A stretch of DNA of 41,947 nt from Phycisphaerae bacterium. Its GTDB lineage: Bacteria; Planctomycetota; Phycisphaerae; Phycisphaerales; UBA1924. The stretch covers positions 1 through 41,947 of the forward strand of contig PAKY01000118.1 in the NCBI GenBank assembly GCA_002706885.1. Reading direction: 5' to 3'. The stretch's first letter is position 1, and the number at the start of each line of letters is the position of its first letter. Position numbers and translations under genes: made by a program. The notes under the pieces were generated by a model. That model saw nothing but the letters and a program-made list of their open reading frames with translations. It was not told the origin of the DNA and did not search any database. Positions 25,377-34,331 of this stretch are shown in pieces.

Positions 25377-25746
25377 GGAAAACTCCTTCCGGGACGGGCA
25401 CTCCTCCCGTCCACTCCGACATCTGGTGACACTGCGACCATCGCAGCGCCGGCGCGGCCCCGGAAAGCCGCAAGCCCGAGGCGAGCACACGCCCGCTCGA
25501 ACGCCGGAAACAGGTTGTCGTGGCGGAGTTCAGGAGAAGGAACACCGGGGCATCGAAGCCCCGAATGAGTGCAGGTATCTGGTCATGCCTGAACTTCGCC
25601 GCTCGAATTGTCGTTGCGCGCAACAAACGATACACAGATCGATCCGTCGCCGCCAGTAAGCGGTTGCGTACAGATCCAGCTTTGCTAGCTTTCCAAACCC
25701 GATACCCCCATCCATTCCCCTGACGACCATACGTGAGACCCACCAA
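25377..25746. other. 370-base intergenic region between divergent genes
   Basis: It separates the prepilin-like gene (minus) from the RidA-like gene (plus) and must hold both promoters. It has the prepilin ribosome binding site at its left end, a perfect 12-base palindrome at 25613-25624, and a more AT-rich stretch at about 25610-25720. I see no RNA gene or further ORF that I would support. Confidence 0.6.
25613..25624. promoter_or_regulatory. Perfect 12-base palindrome GTTGCGCGCAAC
   Basis: A perfect palindrome in the divergent region, 237 bases from the prepilin start and 123 bases from the RidA-like start. The size and symmetry fit a dimeric repressor site; no regulator gene is adjacent. 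Confidence 0.35.
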
Positions 25747-26235
25747 ATGACGACCGACGCCAACGCCACCCCCGAGCAACGCCTCGACGCAGCAGGGTTC
25801 ACCCTCCCGGAAGCCCCCGCGGCCGTCGCGATGTATGTCCCGGTCGTCGTCGATCGCGGCGCGGTCATTGTCAGCGGTCAGATCCCGCTCGCCGACGGCC
25901 GACTCTTTGCCCGCGGCGTCGTGGGAGACAGCATCACCCTCGAAACCGCCACCGACTGCGCCCGACGTTGCGCCCTCAACGCCCTCGCCGTCGCTCGATC
26001 CGCCGTCGGATCGCTCGACCGAATCGAGCGGGTCGTTCGGATCGGCGTCTTCGTCGCCGCGACCCCCGACTTCGCGGATCACCCAAAGGTCGCCAACGGC
26101 GCGAGCGAGGTCTTCTTCACCGCCTTCGGCGAAGCCGGCCGCCACGCACGGGCCGCCGTCGGCTGCTCAAGCCTCCCCCTCGGCGCCCCGGTTGAGGTCG
26201 AAGCGATGTTCCGCCTCCGGGACGATGACGCCTAA
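25747..26235 (+). CDS. RidA/YjgF-family protein
   Basis: 162 residues of the longer RidA-like subfamily ("YjgF/chorismate mutase-like putative endoribonuclease"). Visible matches are the start TPEQRLDAAGFTLPEAPAAV, the strand GAVIVSGQIPLADGRL, the helix ARRCALNALAVARSAVGSLD, VVRIGVFVAATPDFADHPKVANGAS and the terminal PLGAPVEVEAMFRL. Classical RidA deaminates reactive enamines/imines made by PLP enzymes using an Arg in the R-x-x-V region; in this long subfamily that activity is not established, so I do not claim it. The protein is cytoplasmic. No strong ribosome binding site precedes the ATG. It converges with the transaldolase-like gene across a GC-rich hairpin. Confidence 0.9.
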   Translation: MTTDANATPEQRLDAAGFTLPEAPAAVAMYVPVVVDRGAVIVSGQIPLADGRLFARGVVGDSITLETATDCARRCALNALAVARSAVGSLDRIERVVRIGVFVAATPDFADHPKVANGASEVFFTAFGEAGRHARAAVGCSSLPLGAPVEVEAMFRLRDDDA

Positions 26236-26253
26236 CCGGCTGCCCGCTTCGAC

Positions 26254-26277
26254 GGGCGCCGCAGGGCGCCCGGCTTT
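26254..26277. terminator. GC-rich hairpin between convergent genes, possible terminator
   Basis: GGGCGCC (26254-26260) and GGCGCCC (26265-26271) form a perfect 7-base stem with a GCAG loop, followed on the plus strand by GGCTTT. The T-tract is short, so intrinsic termination is uncertain. Confidence 0.45.
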
Positions 26278-26920
26278 AACCGAACGCCTTCTTGTAGTCC
26301 GCGAGGAACTTCTCGAGCCCAACGTCCGTCAGCGGATGCTTCATGAACATCTTGATCACGTCAAACGGCACCGTCGCCACGTCCGCGCCGATCATCGCGC
26401 AGTCGACCATGTGCTTCGGGTGCCGGATCGACGCCGCGAGGATCTTCGTCGGCAGGCCGTAGTTGTCGTAGATCTGGCGGATCTGGGCGATCAGTTCCGT
26501 CCCGTCCCCGCTGATGTCGTCGACACGCCCGATGAACGGGCTCACAAGAAACGCTCCGGCTTTGGCCACCATCAACGCCTGGAGCGGCTGAAAGCACAGC
26601 GTCATGTTCGTCTTAATGCCGTCGTCACTCAGCGCCTTGCACGCCCGCAGCCCGTCCACAGTGCTCGGGAGCTTGACCACGATGTTCCCCGCGATCTTCG
26701 CCCGCTCCCGCCCCTCCGAGATCATCTTGTCCGATTCGGTCGCGATGACCTCCGCCGAAACCGGCCCCGGAACCAGCTCGCAGATCTCCGAGAGCCGCTT
26801 CCCGTAGTCCACGCCCTCCTTTGCGATCAGCGAAGGGTTCGTCGTCACGCCGTCCAGCACGCCCATGTCGGACGCCTGGCGGATCTCGTCGAGGTTCGCG
26901 GTATCGATGTACAGGTCCAT
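26276..26920 (-). CDS. Small transaldolase / fructose-6-phosphate aldolase family enzyme
   Basis: 214 residues, the length of the compact transaldolase subfamily (FSA, TalC). The Schiff-base lysine is Lys83 in GNIVVKLPST. Other family landmarks are MDLYIDTANLDEI at the N-terminus, VTTNPSLIAKEG at about 25-36, NMTLCFQPLQALMVAKAGA and VSPFIGRVDD, and ILAASIRHPKHM. Enzymes of this group either transfer dihydroxyacetone units in the pentose phosphate pathway or cleave fructose 6-phosphate. A Gln in the TLCFQ position rather than the Tyr of FSA is more usual in TalC-like proteins, but I cannot settle the reaction. AGGAG lies about 11 bases before the ATG. Confidence 0.94.
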   Translation of the reverse strand: MDLYIDTANLDEIRQASDMGVLDGVTTNPSLIAKEGVDYGKRLSEICELVPGPVSAEVIATESDKMISEGRERAKIAGNIVVKLPSTVDGLRACKALSDDGIKTNMTLCFQPLQALMVAKAGAFLVSPFIGRVDDISGDGTELIAQIRQIYDNYGLPTKILAASIRHPKHMVDCAMIGADVATVPFDVIKMFMKHPLTDVGLEKFLADYKKAFG

Positions 26921-26981
26921 GGCCCGGGTCTCTCCTGCGTCACACGCGGTGTTTCGAGGTCGTTCGGTCGCTCAAGCGATC

Positions 26982-28373
26982 CTATTCGCCGGACACGCTC
27001 GACGCGACGAAATGGACGATGTACACCGCCGCGAAAACGCTGAAGAACCCGATCGCCGCGTAGCTCAACCACGTCTCCCACCGCCTCGCCCGATGCCCCT
27101 CGGGCAGCAGATCGCCGTGCAGCACCCGATGGTGCACCAACGCCAGCACCGGCGTCGAGAGAAACGAGACCACCGTTGCGAAATCGACCACGTAGATGAA
27201 AGCGTCCCTCGCCACCACGAGAATCGTTGTCGCCCCGCCGATCACGCAGGCCGACGCGGTCAGCACCGCGAGCGCCCTCGGCGCCGCCTGCGTCGCCTGC
27301 TCGGGATCGGCCACGTCACTCCGAGCGGTCAGAAAGTCGACCGCGATCCGCGGCAGAGCGTCCGTGCACGAGAGCAGCGTCGAGAACATCACCGCCAGCG
27401 CGCACACCGCTATGAACGGCTCCAGCCTCGGCGACAACGCCTCGCCGTAGTTCGCGAGGAGTTGGTCGACGATCGCCGACCCCGACGCCGCCTCGATCCC
27501 CGGCGCGTGCAGCAACGCCGCCCCGAGCACGATGAACGCCGCCGCCAGCACGATGCACTTGGCGTACCCGAGCAGGAACTCGAGCTTGATCACCCGCTCC
27601 GACGGCCGCTTCGCGAACGCCCGCTGCTTCTCCACGCACCACAGCGCGTTCCACATCGCGACATCAAGCGGCGCCGGCATCCACCCCAGGAACGCCAGCA
27701 GGAACGTCAGCCCCGCCCCGACGTACAACTCCCGCCGGAACGGATCGATCGACCCCCACTCCACCCGCGGCGCCACGCTCACCGCAGCGGCCACCGTGAT
27801 AATCGCGAGCAGCGTCATCAGGACCTTCATGACCCGGTCGAGCCACTTGAACCCCCCAAGGACGGCGATCGACGCCGCGACACCCTGAAGGCCGAACGCC
27901 CAAAGCCACATCGGCGCCACGCCGTCGATCGCCACCCCGTCAGGCGTGAACCGCCGCGCGCACGCCATCGCCACAGCCGCGGTCACCGTCGCAATCGCCG
28001 CCTGAAGTGGCAGCGCCGTCGCGAAGAACACCGTCCCCGCGGCCCCTGTCGACCACCGCCCCATCCGCTTGTAGCCCTGAGCCATCGTCAGCCCGGTCGC
28101 CCCAGCGAACCGAGCGCCCGCCGACATGCCCGGGTACTTGAGCAGATGCACCAGCAGCATCGCGGGAATCAGCGCGAGCCCATACAACGCCCCCGCCCGC
28201 GTCGACTGCACAAGATGGGACACCCCGATCGCCGCGCCCGCGAACAAAATCCCCGGACCGAGGATCCGCAGAATGGAAGGGCTTTCATCGCGATCCGCAG
28301 GCATTCCGCCAGTATGGCGACTGATGCCATCAGGCGCCGTAGCGGAGCCGTCCTTGCCTCCTCCATGTCCCAC
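26982..28373 (-). CDS. Nramp-like transporter lacking the canonical metal-site motifs
   Basis: 463 residues with about 11 transmembrane helices and the Nramp-like opening GPGILFAGAAIGVSHLVQST at about 39-58. Where Nramp TM1 has Asp-Pro-Gly-Asn, this protein has Gly-Val-Ser-His (50-53). Where TM6 has Met-Pro-His, it has GWMPAPLDVAMW (230-241). It therefore belongs to a divergent Nramp-related group whose substrate is probably not manganese or iron bound in the usual way. ATG 28304 is an alternative start that removes a glycine-rich leader; I keep 28373 because it follows the acyl-CoA synthetase stop by only 27 bases and has GGTGGGAC upstream. It is the tail of the acpS/acyl-CoA synthetase run. 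Confidence 0.82.
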   Translation of the reverse strand: MGHGGGKDGSATAPDGISRHTGGMPADRDESPSILRILGPGILFAGAAIGVSHLVQSTRAGALYGLALIPAMLLVHLLKYPGMSAGARFAGATGLTMAQGYKRMGRWSTGAAGTVFFATALPLQAAIATVTAAVAMACARRFTPDGVAIDGVAPMWLWAFGLQGVAASIAVLGGFKWLDRVMKVLMTLLAIITVAAAVSVAPRVEWGSIDPFRRELYVGAGLTFLLAFLGWMPAPLDVAMWNALWCVEKQRAFAKRPSERVIKLEFLLGYAKCIVLAAAFIVLGAALLHAPGIEAASGSAIVDQLLANYGEALSPRLEPFIAVCALAVMFSTLLSCTDALPRIAVDFLTARSDVADPEQATQAAPRALAVLTASACVIGGATTILVVARDAFIYVVDFATVVSFLSTPVLALVHHRVLHGDLLPEGHRARRWETWLSYAAIGFFSVFAAVYIVHFVASSVSGE

Positions 28374-28400
28374 CGTCGCGGCTGCCGAGTGCGACGCCGA

Positions 28401-29885
28401 TCAACCTGCCGCCGCCTCCGCCGGAAGCATCCCCTTCAGTTCCTTCCGCATGATCTTCCCCGTCGCGTTCCGCGGCAGCGCCTCAACGACATACACCGCC
28501 TTCGGAACCTTGCACCCCGCAAGATGCTCCCGGCAATACGCCTGCAACTCACGAGGCTCCGCGGTCTCGCCCTCCTCGAGCTCAACGAACGCGATCGGCG
28601 CCTCGCCACGGGTGTCGTCGCTCACCGACGTCACACCGCAGGCGCTCACCGACGGATGCTCATTCAGGACGCTCTCGATCTCCACCGGGAACACGTTCTC
28701 GCCCCCGATGATCATCATCTCCTTGATCCGCCCCGTGATCGAGAGATACCCCTCCGCGTCGATCCGACCCATGTCGCCCGTCCGGTAGTACCCCTCGCCG
28801 TCGAACACCTCGCGCGTCGCGTCGTCCAGCTTCCAGTACCCCGACATCGCGTTCGGCCCACGCAGCCTGATCTCCCCGTCCGTGTCCACCCCCAGCACGC
28901 CCTCGTTCGCCGGGTCAACGATCCGCTGCTCGACCCCGGGCAGCGGCCGCCCCACCGAGTGACGCCTGATGTTCTCCGGCAGGTTGCAGTGCGTCGCGGG
29001 CGCCATCTCGGTCATGCCGTACCCCTCGGTGATCGGCTTGCCGTACTTGGCGTGAAACTTCTCGAACACCGCGTCAGGCAGCGCCTCGCTCCCGCTGACG
29101 ATCAGACGCAGGCTCTCGACGTCCTCCGGCCCCGCGCTCTTGAGCGAAGCGATCGCGTTGAACATCGACGGGATGCCCACAAGACACGTCGCCTGGTGCG
29201 TCTTCACAAGATCCATCAGCTTCTTCGGACTGAACCGAGCCGTGTAGACCACCGGCACCCCGTGCATCAGCGGCGTCAGCGTGAGCTGCGTCATCCCGTA
29301 GCAGTGGAACTGCGGCAGAACGCCAAGCATCTTGTCGCCCGCCGAGAGCCCGAGCCCCTGGCAGCCCTGCTCCGCGTTCTTCTTCAGGGCGCCGTGACTC
29401 AGCATCACCCCCTTGGGCTTCCCGCTCGTCCCGCTCGTGTAAACCAGCGCCGCGAGATCATCGCCCGCCGCCTTCTTCGGCAGGCTCACCGGCGGCAACC
29501 CCTTGAAGCTCAGCTCGTCGAGCTTGATGATCTTGACGCCCTTGGGCGTCTCGCCGATGAAGTCGAGCATCGGCTGCACCGTGACGATCGCGTCGATCTC
29601 CGAGTCATCGACGACGTACTGAAGCTCCGCCGGCTTGAGCAGGTAGTTCAGCGGCACGATCACCCGTCCGCTGCCCCACGCCGCGAGCGCCGCGATCGGA
29701 AACGCCCCGCTCGTCGGGAGCATCAGCCCGATGTGCCTCGCCCTCGATTCGCTCTTGATCGCCCTCGACACGTGCGCCGACGCTCCGAGCAGATCGATGC
29801 CACGGTACGAACGCTTGTCGTCGACGACCGCGACCCGGGTCGGGTGCGTCACGAGATGTCGAATGATGGGCCAGTGAACGGACAT
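28401..29885 (-). CDS. AMP-forming acyl-CoA synthetase family protein
   Basis: 494 residues of the ANL superfamily, which activates carboxylic acids as acyl-adenylates. The phosphate loop is VYTSGTSGKPKGVMLSHG (148-165). Further core motifs are EGYGMTEMAP, the YYRTGDMG segment, the hinge GRIKEMMIIGGENVFPVEIE and the catalytic Lys in PRNATGKIMRKEL near the C-terminus. All parts needed for adenylation and the rotated thioester step are present. It is somewhat short for long-chain synthetases. AGGAGG lies about 8 bases before the ATG. It follows acpS by 43 bases on the same strand, so it may load fatty acids or related acids onto CoA or onto a carrier protein matured by AcpS; the latter is inference. 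Confidence 0.94.
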   Translation of the reverse strand: MSVHWPIIRHLVTHPTRVAVVDDKRSYRGIDLLGASAHVSRAIKSESRARHIGLMLPTSGAFPIAALAAWGSGRVIVPLNYLLKPAELQYVVDDSEIDAIVTVQPMLDFIGETPKGVKIIKLDELSFKGLPPVSLPKKAAGDDLAALVYTSGTSGKPKGVMLSHGALKKNAEQGCQGLGLSAGDKMLGVLPQFHCYGMTQLTLTPLMHGVPVVYTARFSPKKLMDLVKTHQATCLVGIPSMFNAIASLKSAGPEDVESLRLIVSGSEALPDAVFEKFHAKYGKPITEGYGMTEMAPATHCNLPENIRRHSVGRPLPGVEQRIVDPANEGVLGVDTDGEIRLRGPNAMSGYWKLDDATREVFDGEGYYRTGDMGRIDAEGYLSITGRIKEMMIIGGENVFPVEIESVLNEHPSVSACGVTSVSDDTRGEAPIAFVELEEGETAEPRELQAYCREHLAGCKVPKAVYVVEALPRNATGKIMRKELKGMLPAEAAAG

Positions 29886-29928
29886 GCGGGCGCCTCCTGT
29901 CAGCCTGACGTCGGCGAGGATCCGCGCA

Positions 29929-30342
29929 TCAGCCTACCGCTTCGTCCCGACTTCCGTCCCACCCCAGGCCGATCGCCGACGCCACCGCCATCCCTCCCGC
30001 GTGCGAGAGCGAAAGCGACCACCGCTCGATCCCACGCTCAATAGCGATAGCGGCCGCGCGACCCGTCAGTTGCACCCCGGGCGCCCCGGAGTTCGCCCTC
30101 GTCACCTCGACGTCCGTCCACGCGATCCCCTGCGACCACCCCGTGCCGATCGCCTTGAGCACCGCCTCTTTCGCCGCGAACCGCGCCGCCAGATGCTCGT
30201 CGCGTCGCTTCGCCGAGGCGTCGGCGTACGCCAACTCCGCCGCCGTGAAGCACCGCGTCAGGAACCGATCACCATGGCGCTCGATCATCCGCGCGATGCG
30301 CTCGACCTCGCACAGATCGATCCCATGCGCGACCACGCTCAC
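29929..30342 (-). CDS. acpS: Holo-[acyl-carrier-protein] synthase
   Basis: 137 residues. The magnesium-binding Asp9 lies in AHGIDLCEVERI, and the second signature is ARFAAKEAVLKAIGTG with the conserved Glu and Lys. The C-terminal LSLSHAGGMAVASAIG is also typical. AcpS transfers the phosphopantetheine arm from CoA to a Ser of acyl carrier protein. Its start overlaps the stop of the FmdB-like gene by ATGA, so it is coupled to the chaperone run, an unusual neighbour set for acpS. It is slightly longer than many AcpS proteins because of a short C-terminal extension. Confidence 0.95.
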   Translation of the reverse strand: MSVVAHGIDLCEVERIARMIERHGDRFLTRCFTAAELAYADASAKRRDEHLAARFAAKEAVLKAIGTGWSQGIAWTDVEVTRANSGAPGVQLTGRAAAIAIERGIERWSLSLSHAGGMAVASAIGLGWDGSRDEAVG

Positions 30343-30719
30343 GGCTTGCTCGACGCGGCCTTCTTGGAGCCCTTCGACAACTTGTCATCGCCCTTCTTCG
30401 CGGGCTTGTCCGGCTTGGTCTCTGACCCACCGCCGGACTTGCTCTCGGTCGCCTTGTCCGCCTTCTTGTCGGACGAGCCTTCCGAGTCGCCGCTCGAAGC
30501 CTTCTTGTCCGCCTCCGCGGCCTTCTTGTACTTCTCGCTGCGGTAGTCCGTCTCGTAGAACCCCGACCCCTTGAACAGGATCGCCCCGCCGCCGCTGATC
30601 AGCCGCTCCAACGCGTTCGCGCCGCACGCCGGGCACTTGCGCTTCGGCTTGTCCTTGATCGACTGGAAGATCTCGAGACCCTCGCCGCACTTCCCGCAGC
30701 GATACTCGTACGTGGGCAT
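30339..30719 (-). CDS. FmdB-type zinc-ribbon protein with a Lys/Ser-rich tail
   Basis: 126 residues from ATG 30719, chosen because the family always begins MPTYEYRC. The ribbon is YEYRCGKCGEG (Cys7, Cys10) and RKCPACGAN (second Cys pair), followed by the family phrase LERLISGGGAILFKGSGFYETDYRS. From about residue 60 the chain is a low-complexity tail of Lys, Ala, Ser, Asp and Glu. FmdB-like ribbons are small regulatory or nucleic-acid-binding proteins without a settled role. It lies 4 bases after grpE and overlaps acpS, clearly within the chaperone transcript. Confidence 0.92.
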   Translation of the reverse strand: MPTYEYRCGKCGEGLEIFQSIKDKPKRKCPACGANALERLISGGGAILFKGSGFYETDYRSEKYKKAAEADKKASSGDSEGSSDKKADKATESKSGGGSETKPDKPAKKGDDKLSKGSKKAASSKP

Positions 30720-30723
30720 TCCC

Positions 30724-31359
30724 TTACCCCTCGCCTTCGCCATCGGCGCTCGCCGAGGCAACGACCACCTTCGCGGGCCGGATCATCCGATCCCCGAGCA
30801 TGTAGCCCGGCGACCGGCACTCCGCGATCGTCCCGGGCTCCACGCCCTCCACCACCGAGTGCTCCAACGCCTCGTGACGGTTCGGATCGAACGCCGTTCC
30901 GCGCCCCGGCTCGACCGCCGTCACGCCGTGCGTCCCCAGCACCCGCAGCAGCTCCGCGCGGATCATCTGCACACCGCCGATGACCTGCTCGACCGTCGCC
31001 GTCTCAGGGTTCTGCTTCAGCGCCATGTCGAAGTAATCGACCACGGTCACCATCGACTGCGCCACGCCCGCCCGCGCCAGCTCCCGAGCCTCGCGCTCGT
31101 TCACGCTCGCCCGTCGCTGGAAGTTCTGGTAGTCCGCCGCCGTCCGCTGAAGCTTCGCGAACACCTCGTCGCGATCGTGCGCCACCAGGCGTAAAGCCTC
31201 CACGAACTCCTCGGCCCCGACCGGCGGCTCGTACGTCTCGTCGCGAGCGATCGCGATAAGCTCGTCCACCCGCTCCTTGGGCATCTGGTCCACTGTCTCT
31301 TCCGTCGCCGCGTTCCGACCCTCGTGCTCCGTCACCCGTTGATCCCGTTCTTCACTCAT
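30724..31359 (-). CDS. grpE: GrpE nucleotide exchange factor
   Basis: 211 residues. An acidic N-terminus leads to the long GrpE helix with [17 protein letters not shown], then [11 protein letters not shown], the beta-wing domain phrase [22 protein letters not shown] and the terminal [17 protein letters not shown]. GrpE drives ADP release from DnaK. No dnaK gene is in the window, so this DnaJ/GrpE pair must work with a DnaK coded elsewhere. The start overlaps the dnaJ stop by ATGA, and the order dnaJ-grpE is the reverse of the common hrcA-grpE-dnaK-dnaJ arrangement. Confidence 0.96.
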   Translation of the reverse strand: MSEERDQRVTEHEGRNAATEETVDQMPKERVDELIAIARDETYEPPVGAEEFVEALRLVAHDRDEVFAKLQRTAADYQNFQRRASVNEREARELARAGVAQSMVTVVDYFDMALKQNPETATVEQVIGGVQMIRAELLRVLGTHGVTAVEPGRGTAFDPNRHEALEHSVVEGVEPGTIAECRSPGYMLGDRMIRPAKVVVASASADGEGEG

Positions 31360-32579
31360 GAGCTCTTCTCGCTCTTGTGCTTCTTGTCGTGCTTACCGTC
31401 GCCCGCCGCTCCACCCGCGACACCCAGGTCCGCGAGCTTCTCGCTCATCTTCTTCCAGAACCCGTGGCTCTCGGGCGTCACGTGGTGGTCCTCGGTCTCC
31501 GCGAACTCACGCAGCAGCGCCTCCTGCTTCTTCGTGAGCTTCTTCGGGATCTCGATCTTCGTCACCAGCACCAGGTCACCCCGCGACCCCGAGCGGAGAT
31601 TCGGCAGCCCCTCGCCCCGCACGCGGAACAGGTCCCCGTGCTGCGTCGCTCGCGGAATGTTCAGCTCGTGCCGCCCGTCCAGCGTCCGCGCCTCGACCGT
31701 CGCGCCGAGCGCCGCCTGGCTGAAGCTGATCGGCATCTCCATGAGCAGGTGATCGCCCTCGCGCTCGAACAGGTCGTGCGGCTCGACGCGCACGATCACG
31801 TGCAGGTCGCCACGCATCCCCTCCCCGTTCGGGCTCAACTCCCGAGCGGGCGGCTCGCCCTCCCCCTGGATCCGCACAGCCTGACCATCGCGGATGCCCG
31901 CCGGCACGCGCACGACCAGCGACCGCTTCGTCGGCTGCCGCCCCTTGCCCGAGCACGACGAGCACTTCTCGCGGACGATCTGCCCCGTCCCCCGGCACGT
32001 CGGGCACGCCGTGACCATACGGAACATCCCGCCCAGCCCCGCCTGCTGCACCTTCCCCTGCCCGCCGCACGTGTCGCACGTCTCGGGCGAGGTCCCGGGC
32101 TTGGCGCCAGAACCCGAGCAGTTCGAGCACACGTCAAGCCGCGTGAACTCCACGTCCCGCTCGGTCCCGGTCAGCACGTCATTGAGCGTCACCACGACCT
32201 CGGTCTCGAGGTCGTACCCCCGAGCCACCCGCCGCCCGCCACCGCGACCACCACCGCCGAACCCGCCGCCACCCCCGAAGATGTCGTTGAACATCGAGAA
32301 GATGTCGTCCGCGTTCATCCGGCTGAAGTCGTGCCCCGCCGCGCCGCGCCCGCGCAGACCATCATGGCCGTACTGGTCGTAGACCTTCCGCTTCTGCTCG
32401 TCGGCGAGCACCTCGTAGGCCTCCGCCGCCTCCTTGAACTTCGCCTCGGCCTCCGGATTGTCCGGGTTGCGGTCCGGGTGGTACTTCATCGCCATCCGCC
32501 GGTACGCGCGCTTGATCTCGTCCCCGTCGGCGGAGCGTTCGATGCTGAGAATCTCGTAGTAATCGCGGGTTGTTGGCAT
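31356..32579 (-). CDS. dnaJ: Chaperone protein DnaJ
   Basis: 407 residues from ATG 32579, where [11 protein letters not shown] begins the J domain; the open frame upstream covers the repeat region and is not credible coding. The HPD tripeptide is at 34-36. A Gly-rich linker ([17 protein letters not shown]) follows, then four zinc-finger repeats: [24 protein letters not shown] and CSSCSGKG. Two beta-barrel substrate domains and a C-terminal dimerisation segment come next, ending in a Lys-rich tail. DnaJ delivers unfolded proteins to DnaK and stimulates its ATPase. It is coupled to grpE by ATGA and lies 118 bases after groEL across a REP-like element. Confidence 0.97.
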   Translation of the reverse strand: MPTTRDYYEILSIERSADGDEIKRAYRRMAMKYHPDRNPDNPEAEAKFKEAAEAYEVLADEQKRKVYDQYGHDGLRGRGAAGHDFSRMNADDIFSMFNDIFGGGGGFGGGGRGGGRRVARGYDLETEVVVTLNDVLTGTERDVEFTRLDVCSNCSGSGAKPGTSPETCDTCGGQGKVQQAGLGGMFRMVTACPTCRGTGQIVREKCSSCSGKGRQPTKRSLVVRVPAGIRDGQAVRIQGEGEPPARELSPNGEGMRGDLHVIVRVEPHDLFEREGDHLLMEMPISFSQAALGATVEARTLDGRHELNIPRATQHGDLFRVRGEGLPNLRSGSRGDLVLVTKIEIPKKLTKKQEALLREFAETEDHHVTPESHGFWKKMSEKLADLGVAGGAAGDGKHDKKHKSEKSS

Positions 32580-32621
32580 GAATCGAGCCGCGCCGGTCTC
32601 CCGCCGCGGCCCATCTTCCTT

Positions 32622-32695
32622 GGGTACGTCGGCTCTCCGAGCCGACACTTCCGGACTGCTGGGCATACATGTCGGCTCGGAGAGCCGACCTACCC
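32622..32695. repeat. REP-like paired palindromic element between groEL and dnaJ
   Basis: Two 26-base arms (32622-32647 and 32670-32695) are inverted copies matching at 25 of 26 positions, with a 22-base spacer. Each arm is itself a hairpin: GTCGGCTC, TCC, GAGCCGAC, an 8-base stem. The nested symmetry is that of bacterial REP/BIME-type elements. It fills most of the 118-base gap between two co-directional chaperone genes and would form strong structure in the transcript, so it may alter dnaJ-grpE expression relative to groEL. A decayed relative lies at 17412-17442. Confidence 0.85.
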
Positions 32696-32697
32696 GA

Positions 32698-34311
32698 TCA
32701 AGCAACCGCCCCAGCCGTCGGCTCCGTCTCGTCCTTCAGCTCCGTCACCATCACGTCCGTCGTGAGCATCAGCCCCGCAACGCTCGCCGCGTTCGTGATC
32801 GCGCTCTTCACGACCAACGCCGGGTCGATGATGCCCGCCTTCACCAGGTCGACGTACTCACCCGTCGAAGCGTTCAGCCCGGTCGAGCCGTCCGATTCGA
32901 GGATGTTCTCGACCGCGAGGTCGCCGTCGAAGCCCGCGTTGACCGCGATCTGACGCGCCGGCGCCTCGAGCGCCTTGAGCACGATGTCGAAGCCCAGCGC
33001 GTCGTCGCCCTTGGCCTTCTTGCGGGCCGCCGAGACCGCGTCGATCGTGCGGAGCAGCGCGACGCCGCCGCCCGGGACGTACCCCTCCTTCGCCGCCGCG
33101 CGTGTCGCGTGCAGGGCGTCGTCGACGAGGTCCTTGGTCGCCTTCTGGACCTGCTCCGTCGCGCCGCCGACGCTGATGATCGCCACGCCGCCCGTGAGCT
33201 TGGCGTGCCGCTCCATCAGCTTCTCCTTGTCGTAGTCGCTGGTGGACTTGCCGTGCTGGGTCAGGATCTGATCCGCGCGTGCCTGGATGTCCTTCTTCTT
33301 GCCCGCGCCCTCGATGACGGTCGTGTCGTCCTTGGTGATGACGACCTTCTTCGCCCGCCCGAGTTCGCTCAGCTCGATCGACTCGAGGCTCCGGCCCAGG
33401 TCCTCGGCGAAGTACGTCCCGCCCGTGAGCGTCGCGATATCGCCGAGCATCGCCTTGCGACGGTCGCCGAACCCGGGCGCCTTCACCGCGCTGACGTTCA
33501 GCACACCGCGGAGACGGTTCACGACCAGAGCCGCGAGCGCCTCGTTCTCGACGTCCTCGGCGATGATCAGCAGCGGCTTCCCGCTCGTTGCGATCTTGTT
33601 GAGCAGAGGAAGCAGGTCGGGCAGGTTCGAGATCTTCTTCTCGTTGATGAGGATGTAGCAGTCCTCGAGCACCGCCTCGCCCGTCTTCGGATCGGTCATG
33701 AAGTACGGCGAGAGGTAGCCCTTGTCGAACTGCATGCCCTCGGTGTAGTCGAGCTCGGTCTCGGCCGTCTTGCCGTCCTCGATCTCGACCACGCCGTCCG
33801 GGCCGACCTTCGCGATCGCCTCGGCGATCAGCTCGCCGACGTTCTCGTCGTGGTTGCTCGAAACCGTCGCGATCTTCTTGTAGTCCGCCTTGCCCTTCGC
33901 AGGGATCGCGATCGAGTCGATCGCCTCCGAAGCGACCTCCGCCGCCTTGTTCACGCCCCGCTGGAGGTGAACGGGGTTCGCGCCCGCCGAGACGTGACGC
34001 AGCCCCTCGCTGAAGATCGCCTGCGCCAGGACGGTCGCCGTGGTCGTCCCGTCGCCCGCCTTGTCGGCGGTCTTCTTCGCGACCTGGTACACCATCTTCG
34101 CGCCCATCGACTGGAACCGCTCGGCCAGTTCGATCTCCTTAGCGACGCTCACACCGTCCTTCGTGACGCTCGGCCCACCGTACGACTTCTCGATGACCAC
34201 GTGACGCCCAGCGGGCCCCATCGTGCATTTCACCGCGTCCGCCAAACGATCAACGCCCTTCTTCATCTCGACAAGGGCGTTGTCCTCGAACATGATCTGC
34301 TTCTGTGCCAT
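32698..34311 (-). CDS. groEL: Chaperonin GroEL, copy linked to groES
   Basis: 537 residues, 60-kDa chaperonin. The ATP site is present ([32 protein letters not shown]), as are the apical-domain segment [20 protein letters not shown] and [14 protein letters not shown]. The C-terminus is [12 protein letters not shown], with no Gly-Gly-Met tail, unlike the second copy at 36840-38588. AAGGAG lies 7 bases before the ATG. It follows groES, but a four-helix-bundle gene within an inverted repeat is set between the two. No CIRCE operator was found near this run. It forms the double-ring folding chamber with GroES as lid. Confidence 0.97.
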   Translation of the reverse strand: MAQKQIMFEDNALVEMKKGVDRLADAVKCTMGPAGRHVVIEKSYGGPSVTKDGVSVAKEIELAERFQSMGAKMVYQVAKKTADKAGDGTTTATVLAQAIFSEGLRHVSAGANPVHLQRGVNKAAEVASEAIDSIAIPAKGKADYKKIATVSSNHDENVGELIAEAIAKVGPDGVVEIEDGKTAETELDYTEGMQFDKGYLSPYFMTDPKTGEAVLEDCYILINEKKISNLPDLLPLLNKIATSGKPLLIIAEDVENEALAALVVNRLRGVLNVSAVKAPGFGDRRKAMLGDIATLTGGTYFAEDLGRSLESIELSELGRAKKVVITKDDTTVIEGAGKKKDIQARADQILTQHGKSTSDYDKEKLMERHAKLTGGVAIISVGGATEQVQKATKDLVDDALHATRAAAKEGYVPGGGVALLRTIDAVSAARKKAKGDDALGFDIVLKALEAPARQIAVNAGFDGDLAVENILESDGSTGLNASTGEYVDLVKAGIIDPALVVKSAITNAASVAGLMLTTDVMVTELKDETEPTAGAVA

Positions 34312-34331
34312 GTGTGTGCTCCTTCGGAGCT

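Noticed and set aside
26865-30044. A very long plus-strand open frame opposite four minus-strand genes
   Set aside because: Its translation is almost all Arg, His, Pro and Gln, as expected for an antisense frame in GC-rich DNA. The minus strand carries clear acpS, acyl-CoA synthetase, Nramp-like and transaldolase genes.
31356-32705. DnaJ reading frame extended to 32705
   Set aside because: The extra 42 codons run through the REP-like palindromes; the J domain begins at 32579 as in all DnaJ proteins.
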